A stretch of DNA of 9,211 nucleotides, from assembly GCA_910588415.1 (NCBI GenBank), contig CAJUPK010000102.1:1-9211 (forward strand), read 5' to 3'. The number at the start of each line of letters is the position of its first letter. Within the stretch, counting starts at the first letter, position 1. The DNA comes from an uncultured Oscillospiraceae bacterium (GTDB lineage: Bacteria; Bacillota; Clostridia; Oscillospirales; Acutalibacteraceae). Shown piece after piece: positions 1 to 7,600 of this stretch. The position numbers and the translations under genes are program-made. Under the pieces are notes generated by a model, which worked only from the letters and a program-made list of their open reading frames with translations, was not told the DNA's origin and did not search any database.

Positions 1-141
1 GGTTTCCGCCTGACCCCATAGGGGGAGGGCTACCCTTTTCCCATCATGCTTCCTCACAGCCGTTGCCAGCTGCTTTGGTGATGGTAGGCTACTGCTGATG
101 GAACAGCAGGTCTGGTCATTGCCAGACAGTTGATTTTTTAT

Positions 142-294
142 GTAGCTTCGTGTCGCACCTCCAAGTGGTAGGCCAAGCTACTTGGTTCAAAAGCGATAGA
201 TACCTCTTTTGAACAGCGTTAACTATAAAAACCGCCGGGGTGCTAAAAACGGGGTCTCAGGGGGTGAGTGTGTGCCAGTGGCACACAAGCTACG
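142..294. repeat. Nested inverted repeats enclosing two hairpins
   Basis: An outer pair of arms, 142-158 and 278-294, is complementary apart from a few mismatches (GTAGCTTCGTGTCGCAC against GTGGCACACAAGCTACG). Inside lies a perfect 9-bp inverted repeat, GTTCAAAAG at 185-193 and CTTTTGAAC at 206-214. CCAAG-CTA-CTTGG occurs at 173-185. The right arm also folds on itself as a perfect 8-bp hairpin at 269-287 (TGTGTGCC-AGT-GGCACACA). Such nested structure is typical of a transfer origin or a structured RNA. No relaxase gene is present in the window to decide between them. Confidence 0.55.
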
Positions 295-346
295 AACTGA
301 CCGAGCCGACAGGAGAGAACCCTTTGACCAGCCGCGCTAGCGGGCA

Positions 347-392
347 TTTGCGGGCAAAGTCAGACAGAATGTCTGACACTTTGTCCGACAAA
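347..392. repeat. Three adjacent small palindromes
   Basis: Three inverted repeats lie almost end to end: TTTGC-GG-GCAAA (347-358), GTCAGACA-GAA-TGTCTGAC (359-377) and TTTGTC-C-GACAAA (380-392). The central one extends outward into a longer hairpin (CAAAG with CTTTG) with a two-base bulge. The 8-bp arms with a 3-base centre resemble a dimeric-repressor operator. The row of palindromes also fits an oriT-like region. No neighbouring regulator is present to assign it. Confidence 0.5.
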
Positions 393-644
393 TGCGATGC
401 TTGTACATTGAATCTCGTATACACTCGATTCAAGTATCCGGAAACGCCCTGCGGACGTTTCCTCCACGTCTCGGTATGTGTTCTGTGCCCATACGCTCAT
501 GTCATGGGCCGCTTTTGACGCACAGCAAAGTTGCATGGAGTAGGATAGCCCGCAGATGCTGTTTGATGGTGCGCATCTTGCCGGTGTTTGCGTGAAAGCA
601 GCCGATAACATACCAGTTGCTCATAGCCAGCATAACCCGTATCG

Positions 645-674
645 AATCCCATCCTTTTGAGAAAGGACGGGATT
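645..674. terminator. Possible bidirectional terminator hairpin
   Basis: AATCCCATCCTTT (645-657) pairs with AAAGGACGGGATT (662-674), with one A/C mismatch and a 4-base loop. It is followed on the plus strand by an AT-rich tract with only short T runs, so termination strength is uncertain. It may belong to a gene now lost. Confidence 0.35.
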
Positions 675-742
675 TGATATATTCATTTCAACTTATGTTT
701 GTTTAGTTGCATGCTGTTTTCCATCGGCGGTTTTCCCGTTAG

Positions 743-1042
743 CGGCTCTCCATTGCCCGGGTGTTCCTGAAAGACCCGCCTATCCTGATTTTCGACGAGG
801 CCACCAGCGCGTTGGACACCCACAGCGAGCAGGTAGTGCAGCAGTCTTTGGAAAGGCTGGCCAGCCGCCGCACCACTTTGGTCATTGCCCACCGGCTCTC
901 TACTGCGTAGGGGGCGGTGCGGATTTTGGTGCTGGACGAGCGGGGCATCTGTGAGCAGGGCACGCACCAGGAGCTGCTGGCTCTTGGGGGCGTATACGCC
1001 AGCCTTTACCAGGCCCCGGCAAACACACTGGGGCCCGCATAG
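743..1042 (+). pseudogene. ABC exporter ATPase, C-terminal fragment (broken)
   Basis: The frame begins just after an in-frame TAG (740-742) and encodes the end of an ABC-transporter nucleotide-binding domain of the exporter (MsbA/LmrA-like) type. It shows RLSIARVFLKDP, the tail of the signature region, then Walker B with the catalytic Glu and D-loop in LIFDEATSALD, and the switch His in VIAHRLST. The typical C-terminal end follows (EQGTHQELLALGGVYASLY). The TMD, Walker A and Q-loop are absent. The usual LSGGQRQ segment is degenerate and appears frameshifted around 726-742. A second in-frame TAG at 908-910 interrupts the domain right after the H-loop. Length is about 100 codons, against about 580 for a full exporter. 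It is a relic, GC-rich like the flanking DNA, and no longer makes a working transporter. Confidence 0.85.
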
Positions 1043-1088
1043 AATATAATAAGTGCGCTTGGACATCGGTAAATTCCCAGGTTCAAGC

Positions 1089-1121
1089 AGGCCGGAGCTC
1101 CCTGGGGTCCCGGCCTTTTCT
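1089..1121 (+). terminator. Rho-independent terminator after the ABC relic
   Basis: AGGCCGG (1089-1095) pairs with CCGGCCT (1110-1116) around a G/C-rich loop, followed by TTTTCTCT. It lies about 50 nt past the stop of the broken ABC gene and probably was its terminator. The loop sequence TCCCTGGGGT is repeated directly at 1128-1137. Confidence 0.6.
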
Positions 1122-1169
1122 CTGCTTCCCTGGGGTATTCAGGCTGGCTCCTCACGCTCCCAGTGCTTA

Positions 1170-1296
1170 GAACCTGTACCAATAGGATATTGCATATGTC
1201 TTTTCGGCAGATTTTGCCGCTGGACCGCGTTGCAAAACCTTGCCACCGACAAAATCTGCCGGTAAATCCATACGCAAATCCTATCGGTACAGGTTC
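1170..1296. mobile_element. MITE-like palindromic element, 127 bp
   Basis: Two arms of about 54 nt (1170-1223 and 1243-1296) are reverse complements with only scattered mismatches and single-base gaps. The outermost GAACCTGTACC is a perfect match, as is an internal GGCAGATTTTG block. The loop is 19 nt. The element is bordered on both sides by TTA (1167-1169 and 1297-1299), consistent with a 3-bp target duplication of the TNA type made by some IS5-group and Harbinger-like transposases. It has no coding capacity, so it would be mobilised in trans. It sits about 30 nt upstream of the first BlaI operator and could fold into a strong hairpin in RNA. Confidence 0.8.
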
Positions 1297-1326
1297 TTAC
1301 AGTGTTCACAAAATGTTCAAACCAAA

Positions 1327-1392
1327 ACTACCGCAATAGTATTGACAGCCCCGCACTACTGTGATAGTATAAATACAGACTATTGCAATAGT
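1327..1392 (+). promoter_or_regulatory. Three BlaI-type operators (ACTA-N6-TAGT)
   Basis: Three dyads share the pattern ACTA-N6-TAGT: 1327-1340, 1355-1368 and 1379-1392. The third is a perfect palindrome, ACTATTGCAATAGT. Centre-to-centre distances are 28 and 24 bp. They lie just upstream of the -35, over the -10 and just downstream of the start-site region of the promoter. This is the placement expected for repression by the BlaI-family protein encoded next, which binds ACA/TGT- or CTA/TAG-like half-sites as a dimer. The operon is therefore probably autorepressed. Confidence 0.8.
1342..1370 (+). promoter_or_regulatory. Sigma-A type promoter of the blaI/M56 operon
   Basis: A consensus -35 TTGACA (1342-1347) is separated by 17 bp from a -10 TAGTAT (1365-1370). 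The -10 is overlapped by operator 2, so repressor binding should exclude RNA polymerase. The 5' leader to the repressor start would be about 38 nt and contains operator 3. Confidence 0.75.
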
Positions 1393-1414
1393 TTCAAAGA
1401 AAGGAAAGACTTCT

Positions 1415-1780
1415 ATGTCCATCAAACTGTTCGATTCCGAGCTTAAGGTGATGAACGCGCTCTGGCGCGGGGGCAGCCGCACCGCCAAGGAGATCTCTGA
1501 CATTCTCAAGGCTGAGACGGGCTGGAACATGAACACCACCTACACGGTCATTAAAAAGTGTATTGCCAAGGGCGCGATTGAGCGCAGCGAGCCGGGCTTT
1601 GTCTGCCATGCCCTGATTCCCAAGGAGGCGGTACAGGAGGCTGAGACCGACGAGCTGATTGGCAAGCTGTTTGACGGGTCGGTGGACCAGCTTTTTGCGG
1701 CTTTGCTGGGACGGAAGAAGCTCTCGGCAGAGCAGCTTGCCCGGCTGAAGGAGATGGTAGAGAGCGAGGTGGAGTCGTGA
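1415..1780 (+). CDS. blaI: BlaI/MecI/CopY-family transcriptional repressor
   Basis: The 121-aa product matches the family in length and layout. An N-terminal winged helix spans about residues 5-75, with the family-typical LFDSELKVMNALWRGG start, a recognition region around AKEISDILKAETGWNMNTTY, and the wing TVIKKCIAKGAIER. A C-terminal helical dimerisation segment follows (about 78-121). Known members repress antibiotic- or metal-response operons as dimers and are inactivated when the partner M56 protease signals. The ATG is supported by AAGGAAAG at 1401-1408. The stop overlaps the GTG of the next gene (GTGA), the standard arrangement of repressor and sensor protease. The three operators upstream point to autoregulation. 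The inducing signal is unknown, and no beta-lactamase gene is nearby, so the symbol denotes the family only. Confidence 0.9.
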   Translation: MSIKLFDSELKVMNALWRGGSRTAKEISDILKAETGWNMNTTYTVIKKCIAKGAIERSEPGFVCHALIPKEAVQEAETDELIGKLFDGSVDQLFAALLGRKKLSAEQLARLKEMVESEVES

Positions 1781-4107
1781 GCCTTTTGCAGATGAGCCTT
1801 TCTGGCGGGGCGATGATTCTGGCGGTGGCCCTGGTGCGGGGGCTGGCCCTTCACAAGCTGCCCAAGCGGCTGTTTCCGGCCCTGTGGGCTTTGGTTCTGC
1901 TGCGGCTGCTGATTCCCTTCTCCCTTCCTGCGGCGTGCAGTGTGTACTCGCTTTTCAGCCGCCCCGTGCCGGTGGCGGTCTATGCGCCTGGCCCGGTAGG
2001 TCCGTTCCCTGCCCCGCCGTCCGCCTGGACGGGCGGGGTTGGGGCCGGGGCCGGGGAGGCCTTTGTCTCTGAGGGCGCGGCGGTCTCTGGGGCTGACCCC
2101 TGGGGGATGATTTGGCTGACCGGCTTGGCTTTGTGCGCCGGGTACTTTGGGATGGCTTATTTCAAGTGCCGCTGGGAATTCCGGGAGGCCCTGCCGGTTC
2201 ACAACGCCTATGTGGAGCAGTGGATGGGGGCACACAAGCTCCGGCGGCCCATTGCTGTCCGGCAGTCGGGCAAAATCACCGCGCCTTTGACCTATGGCGT
2301 TCTGCGGCCGGTGATTCTTTTGCCAAAGTCTACCGACTGGAACGACCTCGAGACCCTGGACTTTGTGCTGACCCATGAATGGGTACACATCCGGCGGTTT
2401 GACGGGCTGCTGAAACTGGCCCTGACCGCAGCCCTGTGCGTCCATTGGTTCAACCCGCTGGTATGGCTGATGGTATGCCTGTCCAACCGGGACATAGAGC
2501 TGGCCTGCGACGAGGCGGTGCTGAAACGCCTGGGCAGAAAGGCCAGAACCGGGTACGCCCTGGCGCTCCTGCGCATGGAGGAGAGGAAAAGCGGTTTGAG
2601 CATGGCTGGCAGTCATTTCAGCAAAAACTCACTTGAAGAAAGGATAAAAGCTATGTTAAAACGAAAGAAAAGCTCACTTGCCGCGCTGCTGGCGGCAATA
2701 TTGCTGATCGGCGGGACAGGCGCTGTTTTTGCCACATCCGCAAAGGCCGAGAACCAGGAGACGGCCCTTCGCCCAGGAGCCGCGGCAGAAACCTCCTATT
2801 CAACAGAGAACAAAGACAGCCTTCTGTCCTACACAGACGAGAATGGCGTCACCTACTACAGCTGGGACGAGGGCAAGACCTGGACGCCCATGACAGAAGA
2901 GGAGTTTGCCGCCGCCTACCCGGACCCGGATGTGGAGTGGTGGACCGCCGAGGAATACGCCGCCTGGCTGGAAAATGAAAAAGAGGGGCTGCAGGACATG
3001 GTCGGCTCCAGAGGCTGGACCTCCAGCACCGGGTGGTTCACCTGGACTCAGGAGATGGTTGCGGAGACCATTGCCGAGTACGAGGAAGTCCTTGCTATGA
3101 TTGAGAATGGGTATCTGGTGTCCAAATCGGTGGACGGGGACGAGAACACCATGCTGGTGATGAACCCCCTTGACCGGGTGGTTGGCAGCGCGGATTGGGA
3201 GAGCGCCATGGAGGAAAAAGAGTATTCGGATGGGGATGATTTTGACTATACCAGCCTCTTCGAGGACTACAAGCGCTGCGGGCTGACGTTTCAGAACAAC
3301 GACGGCATTTTGTACTGGAAGGACCAGCGGGTGCGTATTTTTGTGGACGGCGCAGAGTATGGGGATGGCTATGCCTCTCAATATGAGCACTATGACCCGG
3401 AGGGGACGGTAGATGTGCGCACGGTCCGGGAGCGGGTGGACAACGGGGACGGCAGCTACAGCCTGATGGGGCCCTTGGTGCGGCTGGAGGAGTTTGAGCC
3501 TGACCAGATGTTTTTGGACGCTTTGGAGGGGCAGCGGTATGTGGGCGCGGAAATCCAGTACGAGGCGGAGCGCACTGCCCAGGAGCTGGAGCGCTACAAA
3601 ACCTTTGGGCTGGCCTACAGCTTCGACCCGAACCAGGAAACCGGCCAGCTCAGCATGACCTGGAACGGCCAGCCGGTGCGCAGCCTGTTCGACCCGGAGC
3701 GCCAGCTTTGGGTATGCAACAGCCTAGGTACAAAGGGTCTGAACCTGGAGGCGGTCTATGAGAACGGCAGGCTCACCGGCCTGCGGGAGGGCGATGAGAA
3801 AAGCTATGTGGAGGCCGCTATGGCCATAGACAGCGAAACCGCTGCTGCCGAAAGCAATGGGGACAACGGCTCCGGCCAGACAATCGCGGAGCGTATGGAA
3901 CCCTTTGCCGCCTATGGCGTGAGCTATCAGGAGATCGGTGGGAAGAAGGTCATACGCTATAACGGCAAGTCGGTGAGCAGCTTTGCGGATGTGCGGCCGG
4001 ACGGCAGCGTGTTCTCCGTGGGGTCTACGGACGGCGGGGAGATCGACGTGGTGACGGTGTATGGCCGGGATGGCAGGTTGAGCGGGGTTAAGGTTGTGAA
4101 AAACTGA
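1777..4107 (+). CDS. M56-family (BlaR1/MecR1-like) membrane metalloprotease with novel C-terminal repeats
   Basis: This is a 776-aa integral membrane protein whose GTG start overlaps the repressor stop by 4 nt, so translation is coupled. Hydrophobic segments lie near residues 6-26, 34-58, 109-128, 208-235 and 299-320. The cytosolic zinc-protease signature is intact: HEWVH at 200-204 (HEXXH) and ELACDE at 241-246, which supplies the third ligand. Family knowledge says such proteins sense an extracellular ligand and trigger loss of the BlaI repressor. Here the extracytoplasmic part (about 325-776) is not a penicillin-binding domain. It starts with an Asp-box-like SWDEGKTW (362-369), then a Trp/Glu-rich stretch. 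Three related repeats of about 70 residues follow near 494-570, 604-672 and 705-774, each with Y..xG(L/V), then a W/Y-x-x-x-x-V-R/S core and an acidic turn. The ligand is unknown. Confidence 0.88.
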   Translation: MSLLQMSLSGGAMILAVALVRGLALHKLPKRLFPALWALVLLRLLIPFSLPAACSVYSLFSRPVPVAVYAPGPVGPFPAPPSAWTGGVGAGAGEAFVSEGAAVSGADPWGMIWLTGLALCAGYFGMAYFKCRWEFREALPVHNAYVEQWMGAHKLRRPIAVRQSGKITAPLTYGVLRPVILLPKSTDWNDLETLDFVLTHEWVHIRRFDGLLKLALTAALCVHWFNPLVWLMVCLSNRDIELACDEAVLKRLGRKARTGYALALLRMEERKSGLSMAGSHFSKNSLEERIKAMLKRKKSSLAALLAAILLIGGTGAVFATSAKAENQETALRPGAAAETSYSTENKDSLLSYTDENGVTYYSWDEGKTWTPMTEEEFAAAYPDPDVEWWTAEEYAAWLENEKEGLQDMVGSRGWTSSTGWFTWTQEMVAETIAEYEEVLAMIENGYLVSKSVDGDENTMLVMNPLDRVVGSADWESAMEEKEYSDGDDFDYTSLFEDYKRCGLTFQNNDGILYWKDQRVRIFVDGAEYGDGYASQYEHYDPEGTVDVRTVRERVDNGDGSYSLMGPLVRLEEFEPDQMFLDALEGQRYVGAEIQYEAERTAQELERYKTFGLAYSFDPNQETGQLSMTWNGQPVRSLFDPERQLWVCNSLGTKGLNLEAVYENGRLTGLREGDEKSYVEAAMAIDSETAAAESNGDNGSGQTIAERMEPFAAYGVSYQEIGGKKVIRYNGKSVSSFADVRPDGSVFSVGSTDGGEIDVVTVYGRDGRLSGVKVVKN

Positions 4108-4122
4108 AATATTGTATGTGCG

Positions 4123-4163
4123 GCAAGAGCATGGGGGACATTCCCACGCTCTTGCTCTTTTTC
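4123..4163 (+). terminator. Rho-independent terminator of the blaI/M56 operon
   Basis: GCAAGAGC (4123-4130) pairs with GCTCTTGC (4148-4155). After one A/C mismatch the stem continues with TGGG/CCCA and a 7-nt loop, followed by TCTTTTTTC. It begins 15 nt after the M56 stop codon and insulates the downstream operon. Confidence 0.9.
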
Positions 4164-4215
4164 AATATGGCAGGCATTGCATTAAAAATCAGCGCGATTT
4201 ATACAGGTATTGTAA

Positions 4216-4320
4216 TTTGGCCCCAGAGATAATGCATCCATGGACAAGCTTGGCTTTGCCGGGGTTGTCGTCGCGGATATCACCGCACATAAGCCAAATG
4301 TATTCTGGAGTTTTGTATAG
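4216..4320 (+). pseudogene. Short remnant resembling a TIR/NDT-like nucleotide-hydrolase fold fragment
   Basis: The frame encodes about 34 residues between two stops. It contains VVVADITAHKPNVFW (residues 18-32 of the frame), which resembles the ADxTxxNPNVxYELG core of deoxyribosyltransferase/TIR-like proteins. The expected YELG continuation is replaced by SFV and a stop, and nothing recognisable precedes it. It lies between the M56 terminator and the CHAT-operon promoter. If real, it is a scrap of a former defence or nucleotide-metabolism gene. The match is short, so chance cannot be excluded. Confidence 0.3.
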
Positions 4321-4340
4321 CGAGAAAAATCCAATATAGT

Positions 4341-4370
4341 CTGGAAATCACCCTTTGATTGTGTTATAAT
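4341..4370 (+). promoter_or_regulatory. Extended -10 promoter of the CHAT operon
   Basis: A perfect TATAAT (4365-4370) is preceded by TGT, giving the extended -10 form TGN-TATAAT. The -35 is poor (CTGGAA, 4341-4346, spacing 18), as is common when an extended -10 is present. Transcription would start near 4377, leaving a leader of about 80 nt. I see no operator or riboswitch-like structure in that leader. Confidence 0.65.
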
Positions 4371-4458
4371 AATCCTGTGACTTTATAGAATAGAACATGT
4401 AAGGAAGACGAATATTTGCTGAAGATTAAATACTGTCCGGATAGATGAGGTGATGTTT

Positions 4459-4644
4459 ATGCAGAGTAAGTGTTGCGCTGAGTGTATGTATTATAACAAA
4501 ATGTACTGCATGAGAAAAAAAGATACCGTTGAGGAGAACAGCTTTTGCTTGCACTATGTGTCGTCAATGGAACAACATTCTATGGACAGGATCGTCAGCG
4601 AGATGGTTGCCTTGATCCGTAAGCAGAAAAGGAGAGGGGAATAA
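4459..4644 (+). CDS. Small Cys-rich putative zinc-binding protein (first gene of CHAT operon)
   Basis: The 61-aa product has its Cys residues clustered in the first half: C5, C6, C9, C17 and C30, plus H32. The spacing CxxC-x7-C-x12-C suggests a small treble-clef or zinc-ribbon-like metal site. The second half (about 37-61) is a predicted amphipathic helix ending in basic KQKRRGE. GTG 4450 and ATG 4453 are in frame, but ATG 4459 is preferred: GAGGTGAT at 4447-4454 is an excellent Shine-Dalgarno match at the right distance only for it. The stop is one base before the TTG of the protease gene, so the two are tightly coupled. Small Cys-rich proteins of this pattern are common in Firmicutes but mostly uncharacterised. 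An adaptor or redox/metal sensor for the protease is inference. Confidence 0.7.
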   Translation: MQSKCCAECMYYNKMYCMRKKDTVEENSFCLHYVSSMEQHSMDRIVSEMVALIRKQKRRGE

Positions 4645-4645
4645 T

Positions 4646-7600
4646 TTGGACTTTGATAAGGTAAAAGGCCAAAAAGAAGCATGGATTCAGCAGGGATTTC
4701 TGGGTGGAGTTGTTCTCTGCGACTTTCTTTTAATGAAAAATGCAGGGCTGGATATTGTATATAACATCCAGGATGAATTAACACAGGAATACATTTCCCT
4801 ACTAAAAAAGAGGTTGGAAACGGAAGAGATTTCTCTTGCTCTTTTAGCCGCAACGGAAATTGAACATGGCCTCATGGATTTTGATGCTGAATTGTATAAC
4901 TATTTATGCGATGAGATATACGAACATTTTAAAAACAGCAAGGGGGAATACCCCCTGCAAGCTGTTGGCCTCCAAGTGGATGTATTACACGCCTTGATTA
5001 TTTTGGGTGAAGGCGAACAAAGTATACACTATATGCAAGTACTTAAAGATACCTATAGTAAATTGTGGGGCAATGACAGCTATTTGTTTTGTAAGAATTG
5101 GAGTCACATACTAGATGAAGCCATGTTGCATGTATTGCCTGATACGGCCATTTCTGAATTTGAACAGTATCAAGCTGTATTTTCTGCCACTCTAAAAGAT
5201 GAAGTGATCCTATATAAACTGTGTTTAGACGTGGGAAATACCAAAACGAAATTGTACCGGAGGGCAGACTATCGAAAAGAGGCAGTGGATTTGTGTAGAA
5301 TGTGGTATAAAGAAAGTTCACAAAATTTACATAAAATTGTTTGTCCTCTCATTGGAATAATGGCCGCCATCTATAATCGAGATATTGGTGAATTCGGGAC
5401 TGCCCTGGAGGAGCTGGAAAAGGCCGAAAAGATTACAGAAAACATACACCTCAAATGGTATATACAAAGCCAGATGGGAACTATTTTATACTGTAAGCAT
5501 GACTTGGATGCGCTGGGCATTTTTCTCACAAATGTTAAACAAGAAATGGGAGATTTGCTTGAACCAGATGAAAATATTGCGGAAATCCACAATCTTTGTG
5601 GCTTATATCTTATTCAGCAAGGAGAATATGGTGAAGCCGAATCTGAAATTGAAAAGGCTGTCCGAATCAGTGAAGATAAAGTTGGCCTGGAGGCCGATAC
5701 TACAGTCAAGTTTAGAAGCAACTTGCTGCGAACTAAATTGATGATGGGGGAATCCATTGATGGTGAATTGCAAAAATTGCTCGAGACTGTTTTACAGGAT
5801 TGCAGTGCTTATCCGGAATCATTAGCACTGCTTCTCAACCTTTCAAATTATTTGAATTCCATTTATACCGGCATAGGAAGCAGAGGTTATCATGAGGCAA
5901 AAAGAATACTGGAGAATAAAATCAATTTATATGATATAGCATCCTCTATCGTGTACAAATGCAATATGTACTATTCGATAATGGAAAATAATGGTGACCC
6001 ATCTGCCGCAGAAAAACTGCGCGCAGAGCTGACTTCCTTTTTCCAGCGCTATCCAAACTCTGATGGTTATCTTCCATACTTACAAGGGGAATTTCTGCGC
6101 TGCGCACAAGAGGGTGGAGAAGGGACTCTTAAAATATTAAAAGAAATAGACAGGCATTTATCTGGTCTGCGGCTTGGACTCAACTCGTGGGAATTTTTTT
6201 ATAAGCAATTTATAAGGGTTCGTCTTCTGTTGTGGGAACAGCGGTATACCCTGGCAAAAAAGCAATTGAAATCGTTCTGGGAAGAGATCATTATTCCTCT
6301 CTTTAAGCGGCTCGAAACCAGAACCTTGCTTCAAGCAGGAACTACCTTAAAGCAGCTTCGTTCCTATGTGTCTCTCTTTATCTCTGCTGTACATCAATAT
6401 CCGGAAATGGGCATTACAACGAAAGAACTATACGAATTTGTGCTGAATTTTAAGTATTTATATTTTCAATTGGTCTGTGGGCCACAAAATCCTTCTTCTT
6501 TGACAAAACATAAAAAATGGCTCTCCATCAACGATCTTACCATTGGTAGGAAAAGTTTGATTATAGAATGTTTTGACTACAGAAGATACGAATTGATCGA
6601 CCGATCTACGATTTCTGGATGTACTTCTTCAGATCTTTTTGAGACTCTATATCAAATTCATTTTGTATTGCACCGGCCTTGCGGTCTATTCTCGAAATTT
6701 AGGATCGAGGAGCTTTGGGACGGCCGATTGGATGTACTGAATAAACGATTAGGGGAGGCGTTTGAATCAGACCACATTTCCAAAACGGAACAAGCAGCTT
6801 GGATTCGATTAAACCCTTTTCTTAAAGATACAGATACTATATATATCTGCACAGATACAATACCTTTGCAGGCATCTGCAGCTCTGCTGCGAATCGATGA
6901 TACACGGTATTGGAGTGATTTGTGTAATATTATATATTGTAACACTGCAAAAGATGTGGGAGACGATATAGCTGTACGGGACTTTTCGAACAGCATATTT
7001 TTGGGCATATCAAAATTTGATGGGGATGGAACAGAGTGGAGCGGCAGCCCATTTTGCAAACCACTTTCAGACCTTCCATTCTCTGAAAAGGAGGTTAAAA
7101 TCCTGGGGAATTTGACGGGGGGGCAGGTCCTTTTGAATCAAAAGGCGCCCAAAGAGCAAAGCCTGTGGAGGGGAAAGAACATCATTCATTTTGCAACACA
7201 TGCAAAAAAATTGAATGAAGTTGGGACAAGGGTACTTGTGTTTGCTAAAAATGAGCAAAACGCTTATACCGCTTTAACACCTGCAGATATATCTGGGATG
7301 GATTGGAGTGACGCTAAATTAGTTGTCTTTTCCGCATGTGAAACCAGCGAGGAATCGTGGGAGTATGATATAAAAAGCAGTTTGCAGCTTGCAGCTAAAA
7401 AGGCTGGTGCCCGTTTCAGCATTTCTACATGGGTGGAAACACAAGACGATGTTAGTGCATTTTTCATGGTCTGCTTTTATAAAAATCTGCTTCGATATGG
7501 GAGGGTTTGTACAGCTTTTTTCCATGCACAAAGAATTATGCGGACAATCACAAAAAGGGAAATTTTATCGGATTGGGACTATATAAGCATTGATATGGCA

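Larger units (their letters stand above)
1..742. other. Region without a confident gene; repeat-rich at its left half
   Basis: No open frame here looks like a recognisable protein on either strand, and the short frames present overlap each other without convincing Shine-Dalgarno sites. About 142-392 is packed with inverted repeats (listed separately). About 500-690, read on the minus strand, has short open frames in several phases that could be remains of a gene, but I recognise no family. A hairpin lies at 645-674. The stretch is most likely the edge of a mobile element or decayed intergenic DNA. Confidence 0.5.

Noticed and set aside
1050..1060. TAAGTGCGC, resembling the nick site of RSF1010-type transfer origins
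   Set aside because: A single 9-base match without the adjacent inverted repeat or a MobA-type relaxase nearby; probably chance.
683..1066. 127-codon minus-strand frame
   Set aside because: Antisense to the ABC transporter fragment, whose plus-strand motifs are unmistakable.
1053..1446. Two short plus-strand frames across the MITE and operators
   Set aside because: They read through the palindromic element and the promoter and have no coding character.
1540..2616. Long minus-strand open frame opposite blaI and the M56 gene
   Set aside because: Low-complexity Pro/Gln/Arg-rich translation caused by GC-rich codons on the other strand; no start signal, and the plus-strand genes are clear families.
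2800..3390. Minus-strand 196-codon frame opposite the M56 C-terminal region
   Set aside because: Shadow of the GC-rich coding strand, with no recognisable domain.
4112..4339. 75-codon plus-strand frame starting just after the M56 stop
   Set aside because: It runs through the transcription terminator and has no Shine-Dalgarno site or family resemblance.
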